DNA from: Neobacillus mesonae
Lineage (GTDB): Bacteria > Bacillota > Bacilli > Bacillales > Cytobacillaceae
Direction: 5' to 3'
DNA: 64,000 nt
Assembly (NCBI RefSeq): GCF_001636315.1
Contig: NZ_KV440949.1
Span: 1,080,203-1,144,202 of the forward strand
Shown here piece by piece: positions 37,456-46,678 of this stretch. The stretch's first letter is position 1. Each line of letters begins with the position of its first letter. Under the pieces are notes generated by a model. It did not search any database, had not been told where the DNA came from, and worked only from the letters and a program-made list of their open reading frames with translations. A program made the translations under genes and the position numbers.

Positions 37456-39039
37456 TTAGTTCTTTAACGCTTCCATCTCTTTTTGACGGAGTTCAACCCT
37501 GCGAATTTTACCCGAGGTTGTTTTTGGAAGCTCAGCAACGTATTCAATCTTTCTTGGGTATTTATATGGTGCTGTTAATTCTTTTACATGCTCCTGAAGT
37601 GTTTTAGTTAATTTCGGTTCATCAGCGTTAATTCCTTCTCTTAAAACAATAAAAGCTTTAACAATAAAGCCGCGGATTTCATCAGGGCTAGCAACAACCG
37701 CACATTCCTTGACAAAAGGATGCTTGACAAGGGCATCTTCAACTTCAAATGGCCCAATTGTATAACCGGAACTGATGATAATATCATCACCTCGGCCCTC
37801 AAACCAGAAGTAACCTTCCTCATCCATTTTTGCTTTATCGCCGGTGACATAATAATCACCACGGAACTGCATGGCGGTTCTTTCCGGATCCTTATAATAA
37901 TTTTTGAATAAGGCAGGAGTTTCCACATGCACAGCAATATCCCCTACTTCGCCAACTGCACAAACCTCGCCTTCATCATTAATGATTTCTACTCGATTGC
38001 CAGGGGTTGGTTTCCCCATAGAACCAGGCTTTAGTTTCATACCCTTTGTTACCCCAACGAGCAGTGTATTTTCGGTTTGACCATAACCATCACGAACATC
38101 AATATTGAAATATTTCCTGAATGTATCGATTACTTCACGATTCAAAGGTTCTCCGGCAGAAACTGCACTATGAAGATTTGGTAATTGGTATTCTCCTAAA
38201 TTATCTACCTTTGCCATTAACCGATATTCTGTAGGTGTACAACAAAGCACGTTAACGTCGTATTTTTGCAGCAAGCTTAAATATTTGTTTGGTTCAAACT
38301 TTCCGTTATAGACAAGTCCGACTGCTCCCGAACCAAGTACAGATAAGAACGGGCTCCAAATCCACTTTTGCCATCCCGGACCTGCCGTTGCCCAGACAGT
38401 ATCACCCTCTTCAATGCAAAGCCACTTTGAAGCGGCTGTTCTTAAATGAGCGAATGCCCAGCCATGGGTATGAACAACCCCTTTTGGATTTCCGGTTGTC
38501 CCCGAGGTATAGGATAAAAAGGCCATATCATCTCTAAGCGTATCCGCAATCGGGAAGTCTTCACTTGCTGCCTCCATTTCGGCATCTAAATGAATCCATC
38601 CTTTTTCGCTTGCCCCAATTGAAAATTTAACAAGCGGCTGTTCGGAAGTAATATCGTCAAATTGATCAACATACGGATAATAGCTAATGACAGCTTTTAC
38701 ATCTCCATGCGAAATTCTGTATTGTAAATCTTTTTCCCTTAGCATTTCAGAGCTTGGAATGACAACCATACCAGCCTTTAATGCTGCCAAATAAACAACA
38801 TAGGCTTCGATAAGCCGTGGAACAATGACGAGTACGACATCCCCTTGATTTAAACCACTTGCTTTAAACACATTCCCTGCCCGGTTGACTTGCTTTATCA
38901 ATTGCTCATATGTAATTTGTTTGGTTTCACCAGACTCATTTTCCCACTTTAATGCTGCTGTGTGCGGATCATTCGCAAAACGCTCTACTTCGGTGACGAG
39001 ATTATACTTTTCAGGTGCAATTAAATCTTCCCGGTTCAT
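37456..39039 (-). CDS. ytcI: Acyl/acetyl-CoA synthetase YtcI (AMP-forming)
   Basis: A 527-residue ANL-superfamily ligase that activates a short carboxylate through an acyl-AMP. A-motifs: FLSYTSGTTGNPKGV (P-loop), DGYGQTENT (A5), GDYYVTGDKA (A7) and the C-terminal PKTTSGKIRR with catalytic Lys (about 518). The acid used is not known; it is distinct from AcsA at 52-53.7 kb. The ATG at 39039 follows AGGGGG by six bases. The conserved Lys is a possible target of AcuA acetylation. Confidence 0.9.
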   Translation of the reverse strand: MNREDLIAPEKYNLVTEVERFANDPHTAALKWENESGETKQITYEQLIKQVNRAGNVFKASGLNQGDVVLVIVPRLIEAYVVYLAALKAGMVVIPSSEMLREKDLQYRISHGDVKAVISYYPYVDQFDDITSEQPLVKFSIGASEKGWIHLDAEMEAASEDFPIADTLRDDMAFLSYTSGTTGNPKGVVHTHGWAFAHLRTAASKWLCIEEGDTVWATAGPGWQKWIWSPFLSVLGSGAVGLVYNGKFEPNKYLSLLQKYDVNVLCCTPTEYRLMAKVDNLGEYQLPNLHSAVSAGEPLNREVIDTFRKYFNIDVRDGYGQTENTLLVGVTKGMKLKPGSMGKPTPGNRVEIINDEGEVCAVGEVGDIAVHVETPALFKNYYKDPERTAMQFRGDYYVTGDKAKMDEEGYFWFEGRGDDIIISSGYTIGPFEVEDALVKHPFVKECAVVASPDEIRGFIVKAFIVLREGINADEPKLTKTLQEHVKELTAPYKYPRKIEYVAELPKTTSGKIRRVELRQKEMEALKN

Positions 39040-39136
39040 ACTACTCCCCCTCAAGAATATGTCTTTCAACTAATTATACAAAATTATTTTAAAATTTAAA
39101 AATGTTATTAAAAAAATATTGCTGAGGGGCATATAA

Positions 39137-39164
39137 AAAGAGCGAAGGGAATCCTTCGCTCTTT
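39137..39164 (-). terminator. Terminator after sspA
   Basis: Perfect 12-bp stem AAAGAGCGAAGG/CCTTCGCTCTTT, loop of four, then TTTTATAT on the transcript. Confidence 0.88.
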
Positions 39165-39188
39165 GTAGCCATTATATTTTGTTAATGA

Positions 39189-39389
39189 TTAGCGGGAAAA
39201 GCCGCTTAAATGCTGCTGCGCCATAGAAACGAGACGCTTAGTGATTTCACCACCAACAGATCCGTTAGCGCGTGAAGTTGTGTCAGCACCAAGGTTTACA
39301 CCAAATTCTTGAGCAATTTCAACTTTCATTGACTCAAGAGCTTGCTCAGCACCTGCAACTAATAATTGGTTGGAGTTGTTGTTTGCCAT
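39189..39389 (-). CDS. sspA: Small acid-soluble spore protein, alpha/beta type
   Basis: A 66-residue spore DNA-coating protein protecting against UV and heat. Signature [16 protein letters not shown] contains the GPR cleavage region (EIA), and [20 protein letters not shown] is the DNA-contacting second helix. The ATG at 39389 follows AAGGAGGTGA by seven bases; the frame upstream of it is not used. The position next to thiI is that of sspA. A sigma-G-type promoter lies 25-55 bases upstream. Confidence 0.94.
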   Translation of the reverse strand: MANNNSNQLLVAGAEQALESMKVEIAQEFGVNLGADTTSRANGSVGGEITKRLVSMAQQHLSGFSR

Positions 39390-39436
39390 GTGATTTTCAC
39401 CTCCTTGTGAGTATATAATGTGTAAAATCACATGGC
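39385..39436. repeat. 13-bp inverted repeat spanning sspA start and promoter
   Basis: GCCATGTGATTTT (39385-39397, contains the start codon complement) and AAAATCACATGGC (39424-39436) are perfect complements 26 bases apart. The outer arm lies in the promoter spacer, so it should be a DNA-level dyad, not a mRNA hairpin, if the sigma-G promoter is right. Confidence 0.85.
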
Positions 39437-39443
39437 ATAATTC
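39414..39443 (-). promoter_or_regulatory. Sigma-G promoter of sspA
   Basis: Minus strand: GAATT (39439-39443, one mismatch to GNATR), 18 bases, CATTATA (39414-39420, full CATNNTA match). Forespore expression is expected for an alpha/beta SASP. Confidence 0.68.
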
Positions 39444-39488
39444 TTAATTTTATTTGGTAATTGTTCACATATTATATAAAAAGTGCTA

Positions 39489-40697
39489 TTAAAATAACTC
39501 CTCAAACTCTTGGCGATTTTCTTCACCTGGTTTAATTGTCACTGTTTCAACATTTTGAACTGCCTCTTCAATCAATTGTTCAAAGTCAAAGTAGCTCTCA
39601 TACTGATTGACCTTTTCTCTCTTTGGTTTTGTCTTTGGAGATGATGGGACAAAAATCGTGCAGCAATCCTCATATGGCCTGATGGAAATATCCATCGTGT
39701 CAATCTCCTCAGCGATTTTAATAATATCGTTCTTATCCATTGAAATCAATGGACGTAAAATCGGTGTATTAGTCACTTCGTTTATCGCATACATCGATTC
39801 AAGGGTTTGACTTGCTACCTGCCCAAGATTTTCTCCTGTAATAATCGCTAACCCTTCACGTTTTTTTCTAATTTCATCGGTAATCCGAAGCATCATTCTT
39901 CTTGTAGAGGTCATCGTATAATTTTCCGGAACCTGCTCGCGAATAGCCTGCTGGACATCAGTAAACGGTACGATATGCAGCGTAATGGAGCTGCCGGCAA
40001 TTTCAGCTAATTTCTTTGACAAATCGATCACTTTTTCCTTAGCCCTCTCACTTGTAAATGGCGGACTGAAAAAATGAACCCCTTCGATCTCTAATCCCCT
40101 TCTCATTGACAAATACCCTGCTACCGGGCTGTCAATTCCTCCAGAAAGCATTAGCATGGCTTTGCCGCCGGAACCGATTGGGAGCCCTCCGGCGCCAGGA
40201 ATGGTTTCACAGGATAAATAAACAGCGTCGCTTCGTACTTCAACCCTTAAATTAATATCAGGTTGTTTCACATTAACCTTCAAGCCAGTGATATTTTGCA
40301 ATAAATGCCCGCCAATCGCATGATTTATTTCATTTGTATTTAATTCAAATGTCTTATCAGATCTTTTTGCTGTAACCTTGAAGGTTTGACCATCCTGATA
40401 AAGAGCTTGTACTAATTCAAGTGAAGTCTGCTTTATTGTTTCAATTTCTTTATCCACCTTAATGGCTGGACTAAAGGATTGAATACCAAAAATATGCTTT
40501 AACTTTTCAATAACCGCTTTGGCATTTTCACCATTTAACACAACATACATTCGGTCGCGGCTGGCTTCTATTTTGATTTTTGGAAACTCGGATAGGGCAA
40601 TCCGAACGCTTTTTCTTAGTTTATCGACAAATTTATTTCGATTCCTGCCTTTAGTAGATATTTCCCCATAACGGATTAATATTCGGTCATAATTCAT
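39489..40697 (-). CDS. thiI: tRNA 4-thiouridine synthase ThiI
   Basis: Makes s4U8 in tRNA and supplies sulfur for thiamine thiazole in some bacteria. 402 residues: N-terminal ferredoxin-like/THUMP domains (about 1-170), then a PP-loop ATP-pyrophosphatase with MLSGGIDSPVAGY and a late segment with the Cys pair region EDCCTIF. There is no rhodanese domain, normal for Bacillus. It follows nifZ with no gap, the dedicated sulfur donor. Confidence 0.93.
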   Translation of the reverse strand: MNYDRILIRYGEISTKGRNRNKFVDKLRKSVRIALSEFPKIKIEASRDRMYVVLNGENAKAVIEKLKHIFGIQSFSPAIKVDKEIETIKQTSLELVQALYQDGQTFKVTAKRSDKTFELNTNEINHAIGGHLLQNITGLKVNVKQPDINLRVEVRSDAVYLSCETIPGAGGLPIGSGGKAMLMLSGGIDSPVAGYLSMRRGLEIEGVHFFSPPFTSERAKEKVIDLSKKLAEIAGSSITLHIVPFTDVQQAIREQVPENYTMTSTRRMMLRITDEIRKKREGLAIITGENLGQVASQTLESMYAINEVTNTPILRPLISMDKNDIIKIAEEIDTMDISIRPYEDCCTIFVPSSPKTKPKREKVNQYESYFDFEQLIEEAVQNVETVTIKPGEENRQEFEELF

Positions 40698-41840
40698 TTA
40701 TTTCATTACCCTCTCTAATTGTTTTACGGTATTCTTGATCACATTAATTGTCTCCACTGCTTCCTGGACAGTATTATTAAATGAAAGACTGAGTCGAATC
40801 GCGCTTTCAGCGATTTCCTCCGGTAATCCCATTGCGATTAAGGTCGAACTAGCAGATTTCTTTTTAGAGGAACAAGCACTGGTTGTTGAAACAAAAATCT
40901 TTTCTTTTTCAAGTGCATGAACAAAAACCTCTGATTTGATCCCTTTTAAAGAGAAATTTATAATATGCGGTGCAGCGTGATCAACCGGTGTATTAATCCG
41001 GATGAATTCATTTTTGCTTAATTCCGTTCGCAGCATGCTTTGAATTTCTCTCATTGCGCCAATCCTATCTGGGCTTTTTGCCAATGTCATTCTCAGCGCC
41101 TTAGCAATGGCAACCGCCCCTGCTACATTTTCTGTTCCGCTGCGGAGCTTTCGTTCTTGATTGCCTCCGGAAAATAATGGCGTTATTCTAATACCATCCC
41201 GCACATAAAGGATCCCTGTTCCCTTCAGTGCATGGAACTTATGTCCCGAAAAAGAACAAAAATCAATTCCATATTCATGTAAATGAAGCGGTACCTTCCC
41301 TACCCCTTGAATCGCGTCAACATGAAAAAGAACTGTAGAATGCCTTTTTAACACTTCGCCAATTTCTTTAACTGGCTGAATTGTGCCTACCTCATTATTC
41401 ACAAGCATAATTGAAACTAAAATGGTATCTTTCCGAATCGCTTGTTCCAGCTCCTCTGCTGATACCCTGCCATTTCCATCGACCGGCAGATAGGTAATCT
41501 CGAATCCTTCCTCTTCAAGCTGTTCCATGGCAAGACGAACGGAGGGGTGTTCAACACTTGAAGTAATTAAATGCTTTCCACGATTGCGATTTTTATAGGC
41601 GGCTCCTTTGATGGCTAAGTTGTTACTCTCTGTACCGCCTGAAGTAAAATAAATTTCGTTTGCTTTCACATCTAGAAGCTTGGCTGTTTGTTCCCGTGCT
41701 TGCGATAGAAGCTTTTCGGCCTGGCCTCCAAAGCTGTGCAGTGAGGATGGATTTCCAAAATATTCACTCGATACAGTTACAAAGGAATCCAATACTTCTT
41801 TATATGGCTTGGTTGTTGCGCTATTATCTAAATAAATCAT
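40698..41840 (-). CDS. nifZ: Cysteine desulfurase NifZ (IscS family)
   Basis: A PLP enzyme that mobilises cysteine sulfur for ThiI. 380 residues. N-terminal MIYLDNSATTKP, PLP-binding Lys in SFSGHKFHALKGTG, and the persulfide Cys in TTSACSSKKK. The ATG at 41840 has AAAGGTGA five bases upstream; the frame upstream is in the ezrA terminator. The adjacent thiI (start next base) indicates the paired role. Confidence 0.92.
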   Translation of the reverse strand: MIYLDNSATTKPYKEVLDSFVTVSSEYFGNPSSLHSFGGQAEKLLSQAREQTAKLLDVKANEIYFTSGGTESNNLAIKGAAYKNRNRGKHLITSSVEHPSVRLAMEQLEEEGFEITYLPVDGNGRVSAEELEQAIRKDTILVSIMLVNNEVGTIQPVKEIGEVLKRHSTVLFHVDAIQGVGKVPLHLHEYGIDFCSFSGHKFHALKGTGILYVRDGIRITPLFSGGNQERKLRSGTENVAGAVAIAKALRMTLAKSPDRIGAMREIQSMLRTELSKNEFIRINTPVDHAAPHIINFSLKGIKSEVFVHALEKEKIFVSTTSACSSKKKSASSTLIAMGLPEEIAESAIRLSLSFNNTVQEAVETINVIKNTVKQLERVMK

Positions 41841-41915
41841 GGTCTTCACCTTTCTCTTTAACGAAATAAATCTTATCATAAAAGTACAAAATTTTAAAAG
41901 CCAGACAGTAAAGAA

Positions 41916-41952
41916 ACCGGTTAACCAATATTTGGTCAATCCGGTTTCCATA
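41916..41952 (-). terminator. Terminator after ezrA
   Basis: An imperfect stem starting AAACCGG/CCGGTTT with an inner ACCAA/TTGGT, then TTTCTTTA on the transcript, immediately past the ezrA stop. Confidence 0.7.
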
Positions 41953-41954
41953 CA

Positions 41955-43643
41955 TTATGCTGATTCAATCGCGGCTTTAATTTTCTTTAATGCTTCCGGG
42001 TCAATTCCTTCAAGTGTTGCCGCTACCTGCTCCAATGCTTCTTGATAGTTATAGCGTCTGAACGCCATTTCTGCTTCCGACAGTCCTTTTTCAACCGTAG
42101 GATAATGACTCCGATATCGATTTCCATACTGGATTGCCTGCTCCGCAAGCATAACATTTTCAATCAACTCAATAGTTGAATTAACTAGTTTCTCTACCGA
42201 TAAAACCGACATTTCTAAGTATTGATTGAGCGCAGATATATTTAGGGGCTTTTCTTCAAGCTGAACCCTTACATTCTGGATACTTTCATTTGCATCCTCA
42301 AAAAGATATTTATAATCTTCCGGCAGGCCCGGAACATTGCTTTTTTGAACAAGCCGGACTGTTTCAGCGACTTTTTTCGTCAATTCCTTCACCTTTTCCC
42401 TTGCTTCAAATTCATCCTTACGCAGTGCTTGAAGCTTTTGAGCAAAGGTTTGCTGCTCCTCACGAATTAATTCTAACTGCTCTTTTATATCGGAAAGTTC
42501 CTCACTAATGACGGATTGAGCTGTTTCATTTTGCCTTACTTTCTCCATCAAAATATCGTAGCGTTTAAAAACAGCTATTAGTTCTTTTTCTAAATTCCCT
42601 TGAATCTCAAGGTCCTGTTCCGGTACTTGATAGCTTGTTTGCACATGGAGCACTTCTTCTGAAAGACTTTTATTTTCGGCTTCAGCAGTGAAAAGAAGAC
42701 TATCTGCTAGTTCTTTATGTTTTAACACAAAATGCTTGGCATGAACTTCTTTTTCTAAAAGGTCTAAAAGAATATCAATTCGGTCCTTAACCTCTTTTGT
42801 CCCTTCAACCGCTTTTTCAATTTCTGCATTTTCTATAAGGCCGATATTTTCATCCAGCTTTTCCTGCAATCGTTTTGTTTCGTTTTCCACATTGATATGT
42901 TCTAAATAATATTCCTGCTCGTTCATCTCTCGAAAGCCGCCAACAACTTCAGTAAGCTGATTAGGCAGTAGTGATTGGTTTTCAATCAGCAGCTGTGGAA
43001 TTAAGTTCATATTATTTTGAATCGTTTCAAGCTTATCATGAATTAAAAGCACGACTTCACGCGCCTCAAGATAATTTCCATGCTCCGTTTTTTCATCAAA
43101 TTCATGGAACTTTTCCGTAATTTCTTCAAGAGTGGATTCTAGCTGCTTTTCCGCCTTTCCAAAATTATGACGATGTGCCAGCAGCCTTTTCTTTGAATCA
43201 CGATATAATTCCTTCAATTGTTCAATTTCTTCACGATTTTTCTCTTCACTGCCAACAAGCTCATGTAATTCTTCCAATATACTATTAATCTGGTTTTCAG
43301 TCTCCTGCAGCTGGGCCGCGATGTTCTGCTGAACCGATTTTGCTTTATTGAAACGGTACTTATCTATGTACTCTTCAGCATCAAATAGCATTTCTTCTAA
43401 ATTTGGAAGCTTGATGGTTACTACTTCATCCCATTGATTTCGCCAGCGTTCAAACAGCTCCTCTGTCTGCCCTGTCATATTGAGCTGCTTTACCTTCGAC
43501 ATCTCATCTTGCACCGGACGATTAAACAAGTCAATTTTCCATGCCTCCAGGCGATCCATTTCTTTAAAATACTTCTTCTTTATGATATATCCCACTAAAA
43601 ACAATGCTAGTAAGAGGATGAATGGTCCAATGATATATATCAC
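41955..43643 (-). CDS. ezrA: Septation ring formation regulator EzrA
   Basis: A negative regulator of FtsZ ring assembly that coordinates with GpsB/PBP1 in Bacillus. 562 residues, equal to the B. subtilis protein. One N-terminal membrane anchor (about 2-22) is followed by basic KKKYFKEMDRLEAWK and then long helical spectrin-like coiled coils to the end. The GTG start at 43643 (VIYIIGPF) is seven bases after AGGAGG; a longer frame to 43667 would contain that site. Confidence 0.94.
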   Translation of the reverse strand: MIYIIGPFILLLALFLVGYIIKKKYFKEMDRLEAWKIDLFNRPVQDEMSKVKQLNMTGQTEELFERWRNQWDEVVTIKLPNLEEMLFDAEEYIDKYRFNKAKSVQQNIAAQLQETENQINSILEELHELVGSEEKNREEIEQLKELYRDSKKRLLAHRHNFGKAEKQLESTLEEITEKFHEFDEKTEHGNYLEAREVVLLIHDKLETIQNNMNLIPQLLIENQSLLPNQLTEVVGGFREMNEQEYYLEHINVENETKRLQEKLDENIGLIENAEIEKAVEGTKEVKDRIDILLDLLEKEVHAKHFVLKHKELADSLLFTAEAENKSLSEEVLHVQTSYQVPEQDLEIQGNLEKELIAVFKRYDILMEKVRQNETAQSVISEELSDIKEQLELIREEQQTFAQKLQALRKDEFEAREKVKELTKKVAETVRLVQKSNVPGLPEDYKYLFEDANESIQNVRVQLEEKPLNISALNQYLEMSVLSVEKLVNSTIELIENVMLAEQAIQYGNRYRSHYPTVEKGLSEAEMAFRRYNYQEALEQVAATLEGIDPEALKKIKAAIESA

Positions 43644-43780
43644 GTGTAAGCCTCCTATTCCAACCAACAGATAATTCCATTTTTCAAATATCTATAAATA
43701 AATTCGCTAATGTTTGTTCAATGCCTTTATGATACCATGTTAACGACAATTTTTGACTATTATTTTCAATATTTTTGTAA

Positions 43781-43806
43781 AAAAAAATAGCGAATGATCG
43801 CTATTT
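43781..43806 (-). terminator. Terminator overlapping the refZ stop
   Basis: AAATAGCGA-TCAT-TCGCTATTT followed by a long U-run on the transcript; the stem begins in the last codons of refZ. Confidence 0.85.
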
Positions 43807-44433
43807 GATTACTGCACCCTTTTTTACCGGAAGATCCGAACATAATGTCTTATCAATCCAAAAATAAATATCTTTTAAATATTTTTGGACAAAGAACGCT
43901 TCATTTGGAAAAACATACAATACTTCCCGCATATAATGGGTATTAATAAATGGCATCATTAGCAGCGCCTTTAGCTGTGTGATTAAATAGGGAATGGAGT
44001 GTGGGCGAAATTCGTTCCATTCAAAGCCCCTCTCAAAAATCTTTTGGAAATAATATTTTTCCTTTAACGAATAAGTGGACATGACTTCCCGGGAAACCTG
44101 CGAATCGACTGACATTTCACGGTACACAAAGCTGGCAAGCTGGATGTTTTCGCATTGGAATTGAAGCAGATCCCCTGTGACTTGTTTTAAGCAGATCTGC
44201 GCACCCTTATCAATAGAAAAATAAGCTTCTTCAATTTTTTGAATGTATTGTTCAAAGAAATGGGTAAAGCAATATTCCAGCAGTCCCGCTTTATTATCAA
44301 AATGGTAGGCAATCGCAGCCGTATTTACTTTTGCTAAACTGGCAATGTCTCTAATCGACGTTCCAGAATATCCTTTTGAATTAAACAATAGAATAGCAGC
44401 CCTTACAATTGCATCCTTCGAATTCTTCTTCAT
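43801..44433 (-). CDS. refZ: TetR-family regulator RefZ
   Basis: A 210-residue TetR-type DNA-binding protein. HTH domain: KDAIVRAAILLFNSKGYSGTSIRDIASLAKVNTAAIAYHFDNK. The C-terminal helical domain is the YttP/RefZ type, which binds motifs around the origin and influences Z-ring positioning and forespore chromosome capture in B. subtilis. AAAGGGGG precedes the ATG. The name is based on family pattern and the ezrA neighbour. Confidence 0.8.
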   Translation of the reverse strand: MKKNSKDAIVRAAILLFNSKGYSGTSIRDIASLAKVNTAAIAYHFDNKAGLLEYCFTHFFEQYIQKIEEAYFSIDKGAQICLKQVTGDLLQFQCENIQLASFVYREMSVDSQVSREVMSTYSLKEKYYFQKIFERGFEWNEFRPHSIPYLITQLKALLMMPFINTHYMREVLYVFPNEAFFVQKYLKDIYFWIDKTLCSDLPVKKGAVIK

Positions 44434-44587
44434 TGGTTTTCCCCCTTTGGAACATCCATACTCCCTTATTACTATAGATTCTTGTTGTCACAATTGATTC
44501 CTTCATGAAAAAGTCGACAAAGTCTGCTCTTTTTCTTTGATTTCTGATAAAATAGACTATAAATTTTATGAAAATAGGTGAAATGTC

Positions 44588-45070
44588 ATGTTTAACGTCG
44601 AAATGTACACAGGGACGCGGGAGGAAAATTATGATCTTGTAAAAAAACAATTGCGCGCCCTTCTTCATGGTGAAACAAATCAGATTGCAAATCTGAGCAA
44701 TGCAGCAGCATTATTAAATCATTTTTTTGAACGGATCAACTGGGTTGGTTTTTACTTAATGGATACTAATGATGAACTTGTTTTAGGGCCGTTTCAGGGG
44801 CTGCCAGCATGTGTCAGAATTCCTGTTGGGAAAGGGGTTTGCGGGGCTGCGGCGCTAAAGAAAGAAACAGTACGCGTCGAGGATGTCAATAAATTCCCAG
44901 GTCACATCGCCTGTGACGCTGCCTCTCAATCTGAAATTGTCGTTCCAATTATAAAAGATGATCAATTAATCGGAGTACTGGACATTGATTCACCGGAAAC
45001 AAACCGCTTCGATGAACTTGATCAGGAAGAACTCGAGGAATTTATCGCCATCTTAACAGAATACATTTAA
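44588..45070 (+). CDS. ytsP: Free methionine-(R)-sulfoxide reductase (YtsP, GAF domain)
   Basis: 160 residues forming one GAF domain. The fRMsr catalytic Cys cluster is visible: C in LPACVRIP, C in GKGVCG, and C in GHIACDAAS. It reduces free L-methionine-(R)-sulfoxide. AGGTGA lies six bases before the ATG. It is divergent from refZ and convergent with the methionine gamma-lyase-like gene, both sulfur-amino-acid related. Confidence 0.88.
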   Translation: MFNVEMYTGTREENYDLVKKQLRALLHGETNQIANLSNAAALLNHFFERINWVGFYLMDTNDELVLGPFQGLPACVRIPVGKGVCGAAALKKETVRVEDVNKFPGHIACDAASQSEIVVPIIKDDQLIGVLDIDSPETNRFDELDQEELEEFIAILTEYI

Positions 45071-45100
45071 AAAACTCGCCCTATTACCGGGCGAGTTTTC
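45071..45100. terminator. Bidirectional terminator
   Basis: AAAACTCGCCC/GGGCGAGTTTT with a 7-base loop, between convergent ytsP and the gamma-lyase gene. Confidence 0.9.
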
Positions 45101-46285
45101 TTATATTTTTCCTAAAGCCTGTTCGAGATCTTCTTTTATATCCTCCCATGCCTCTAGACCTACAGAAAGTCTTAGCAGCGTATCTTCTATTCCCATTTTC
45201 CGGCGTTCTTCTTCGGGTACAACAGCATGAGTCATCGTCGCCGGATGCTGAATTAACGATTCAGCATCCCCCAGGCTTACAGCAATTTTAATCAACTGCA
45301 GCTGATTCATAAACTGCTGCGCTGTTTTTTTCGTCCCTTTTACAGAGAAAGAAATCATTCCACCAGGCTGCCTCATTTGCTTTTGCATGATATGGTAGTC
45401 TGGATGTTCCTGGTCACCCGGATAATAAATCGTATCGATTTTCGGATGTTTTCTTAAAAAATCAAATAGCTTTCTGGCATTATCGGAATGCCGATCCATC
45501 CGCACAGGCAGAGTTTTTAGCCCGCGAAGCAAGAGCCAGGCATCAAAAGGAGAAATGATCCCGCCCATATCCTTTTGGGTTGTCCGGGCAACATGCTGAA
45601 TCCATTCTTTTTTGCCAATAACCAGGCCAGCTATCACGTCACCATGTCCGCAAATAAATTTGGTTGCACTGTGGATGACGACATCGCAGCCTTTTGTCAG
45701 CGGTGTTTGCAAATATGGTGAACTAAAAGTATTATCAACGACAACTGGAATTCCCTTTTCCTCAGCGACTTTGGCGACCATTTCTAAATCAATCAGCTTC
45801 ATCGTTGGATTAATTGGCGTTTCAATATAAATAACGGCAGTATTGGATTGAATTTCTTTATATAAGGTTTCCGGTGAGTCCATTGCAGAAAAATCATGAG
45901 TAATTTCATATTTTTCTTTAAATAACTGCAGGAGTCCAAATGTACAGCCGTAAATTCCTTGTGAACAAAGAATATGATCGCCTGTTTTCGTTAAATCTGA
46001 AAGTACAGCACTGACTGCTGCCATACCGGACGCAAAGGCGAGTGCCGCATCCCCTTTTTCAAGTGCCGCAATCCGCTCCTCCAATATTTTGACTGTCGGG
46101 TTTCCTAATCTTGAATAAATATAGCCGTCCTCTAGTCCTGAAAACCTTTTTTCCCCTTGTTCGGCATTTTGAAATGTAAAGGTTGAAGATTGGTATAATG
46201 GGGGCACCAGGCTTCCATTATGTTCGTCTTGGTGGTAACCGGCATGTATAACTTCTGTTTCAAATCTTATTTTCTTATCCGTCAT
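45101..46285 (-). CDS. Methionine gamma-lyase (Cys/Met metabolism PLP enzyme)
   Basis: 394-residue PLP enzyme of the Cys/Met family. PLP Lys is in HSATKFICGHGD, and the phosphate-binding Tyr/Arg pair is in YIYSRLGNPT. YGCTFGLL places a Cys where methionine gamma-lyases have their diagnostic Cys (P. putida Cys116 region), which argues against plain cystathionine gamma-synthase or beta-lyase. Products would be methanethiol, ammonia and 2-oxobutyrate. GAGGAG precedes the ATG. A strong cre-like site lies 20 bp upstream, suggesting catabolite repression. Confidence 0.82.
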   Translation of the reverse strand: MTDKKIRFETEVIHAGYHQDEHNGSLVPPLYQSSTFTFQNAEQGEKRFSGLEDGYIYSRLGNPTVKILEERIAALEKGDAALAFASGMAAVSAVLSDLTKTGDHILCSQGIYGCTFGLLQLFKEKYEITHDFSAMDSPETLYKEIQSNTAVIYIETPINPTMKLIDLEMVAKVAEEKGIPVVVDNTFSSPYLQTPLTKGCDVVIHSATKFICGHGDVIAGLVIGKKEWIQHVARTTQKDMGGIISPFDAWLLLRGLKTLPVRMDRHSDNARKLFDFLRKHPKIDTIYYPGDQEHPDYHIMQKQMRQPGGMISFSVKGTKKTAQQFMNQLQLIKIAVSLGDAESLIQHPATMTHAVVPEEERRKMGIEDTLLRLSVGLEAWEDIKEDLEQALGKI

Positions 46286-46304
46286 TTTGGCAGCTCCTCT
46301 CCAT

Positions 46305-46318
46305 TGGAAACGCTCTCA
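46305..46318 (-). promoter_or_regulatory. cre-like site before the methionine gamma-lyase gene
   Basis: Minus strand TGAGAGCGTTTCCA, one mismatch to TGWNANCGNTNWCA, 20 bp before the start codon and downstream of AT-rich -10-like sequences (TATAAT at 46328-46333). It fits CcpA roadblock repression. Confidence 0.5.
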
Positions 46319-46414
46319 CTATACTATATTATATGATAAATACATTATTATCGTTAAGATACTAAATTTAAAGTTCAGAAAATCGTTGATTTCTTCCTGT
46401 ACCCTGAAATCTTC

Positions 46415-46444
46415 TTGACTTTACTAGTATAAAAATTATATAAT
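46415..46444 (+). promoter_or_regulatory. Sigma-A promoter of rpsD
   Basis: TTGACT, 18 bases, TATAAT. A long untranslated leader of about 230 bases follows. Confidence 0.75.
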
Positions 46445-46450
46445 AGCTTT

Positions 46451-46678
46451 TGTGTAAAATATTGCAGCCTTAAAGAACAACTTTAATTGTTTCATTTTGT
46501 TCCTCATAAGAAAAGCAGAAGGCTTAGTGCCTGATTATTTTATTTTTATTCTTACGATGGTGCATCGTGTAACCCTCTGCTGCTAGGGCGATGGTGCATG
46601 AAAACAAAATGACTGTTATTGTAGTGTCTTAACGGTTTTTATTTTACCAGAATAAAAACACGAAGGAGGAGTCATATT
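46451..46678 (+). promoter_or_regulatory. rpsD leader, probable S4 autoregulatory RNA
   Basis: About 228 nt with no gene between the promoter and rpsD. AGCAGAAGG (about 46514-46522) can pair with CCCTCTGCT (about 46572-46580), and the intervening sequence includes GATGGTGCAT repeated at about 46557 and 46591. Bacillus rpsD is autoregulated by S4 binding its leader; this leader has the expected size and position. Confidence 0.6.

Noticed and set aside
39385-39436. Hairpin sequestering the sspA start codon in mRNA
   Set aside because: The sigma-G -10 lies in the loop, so the distal arm would not be transcribed.
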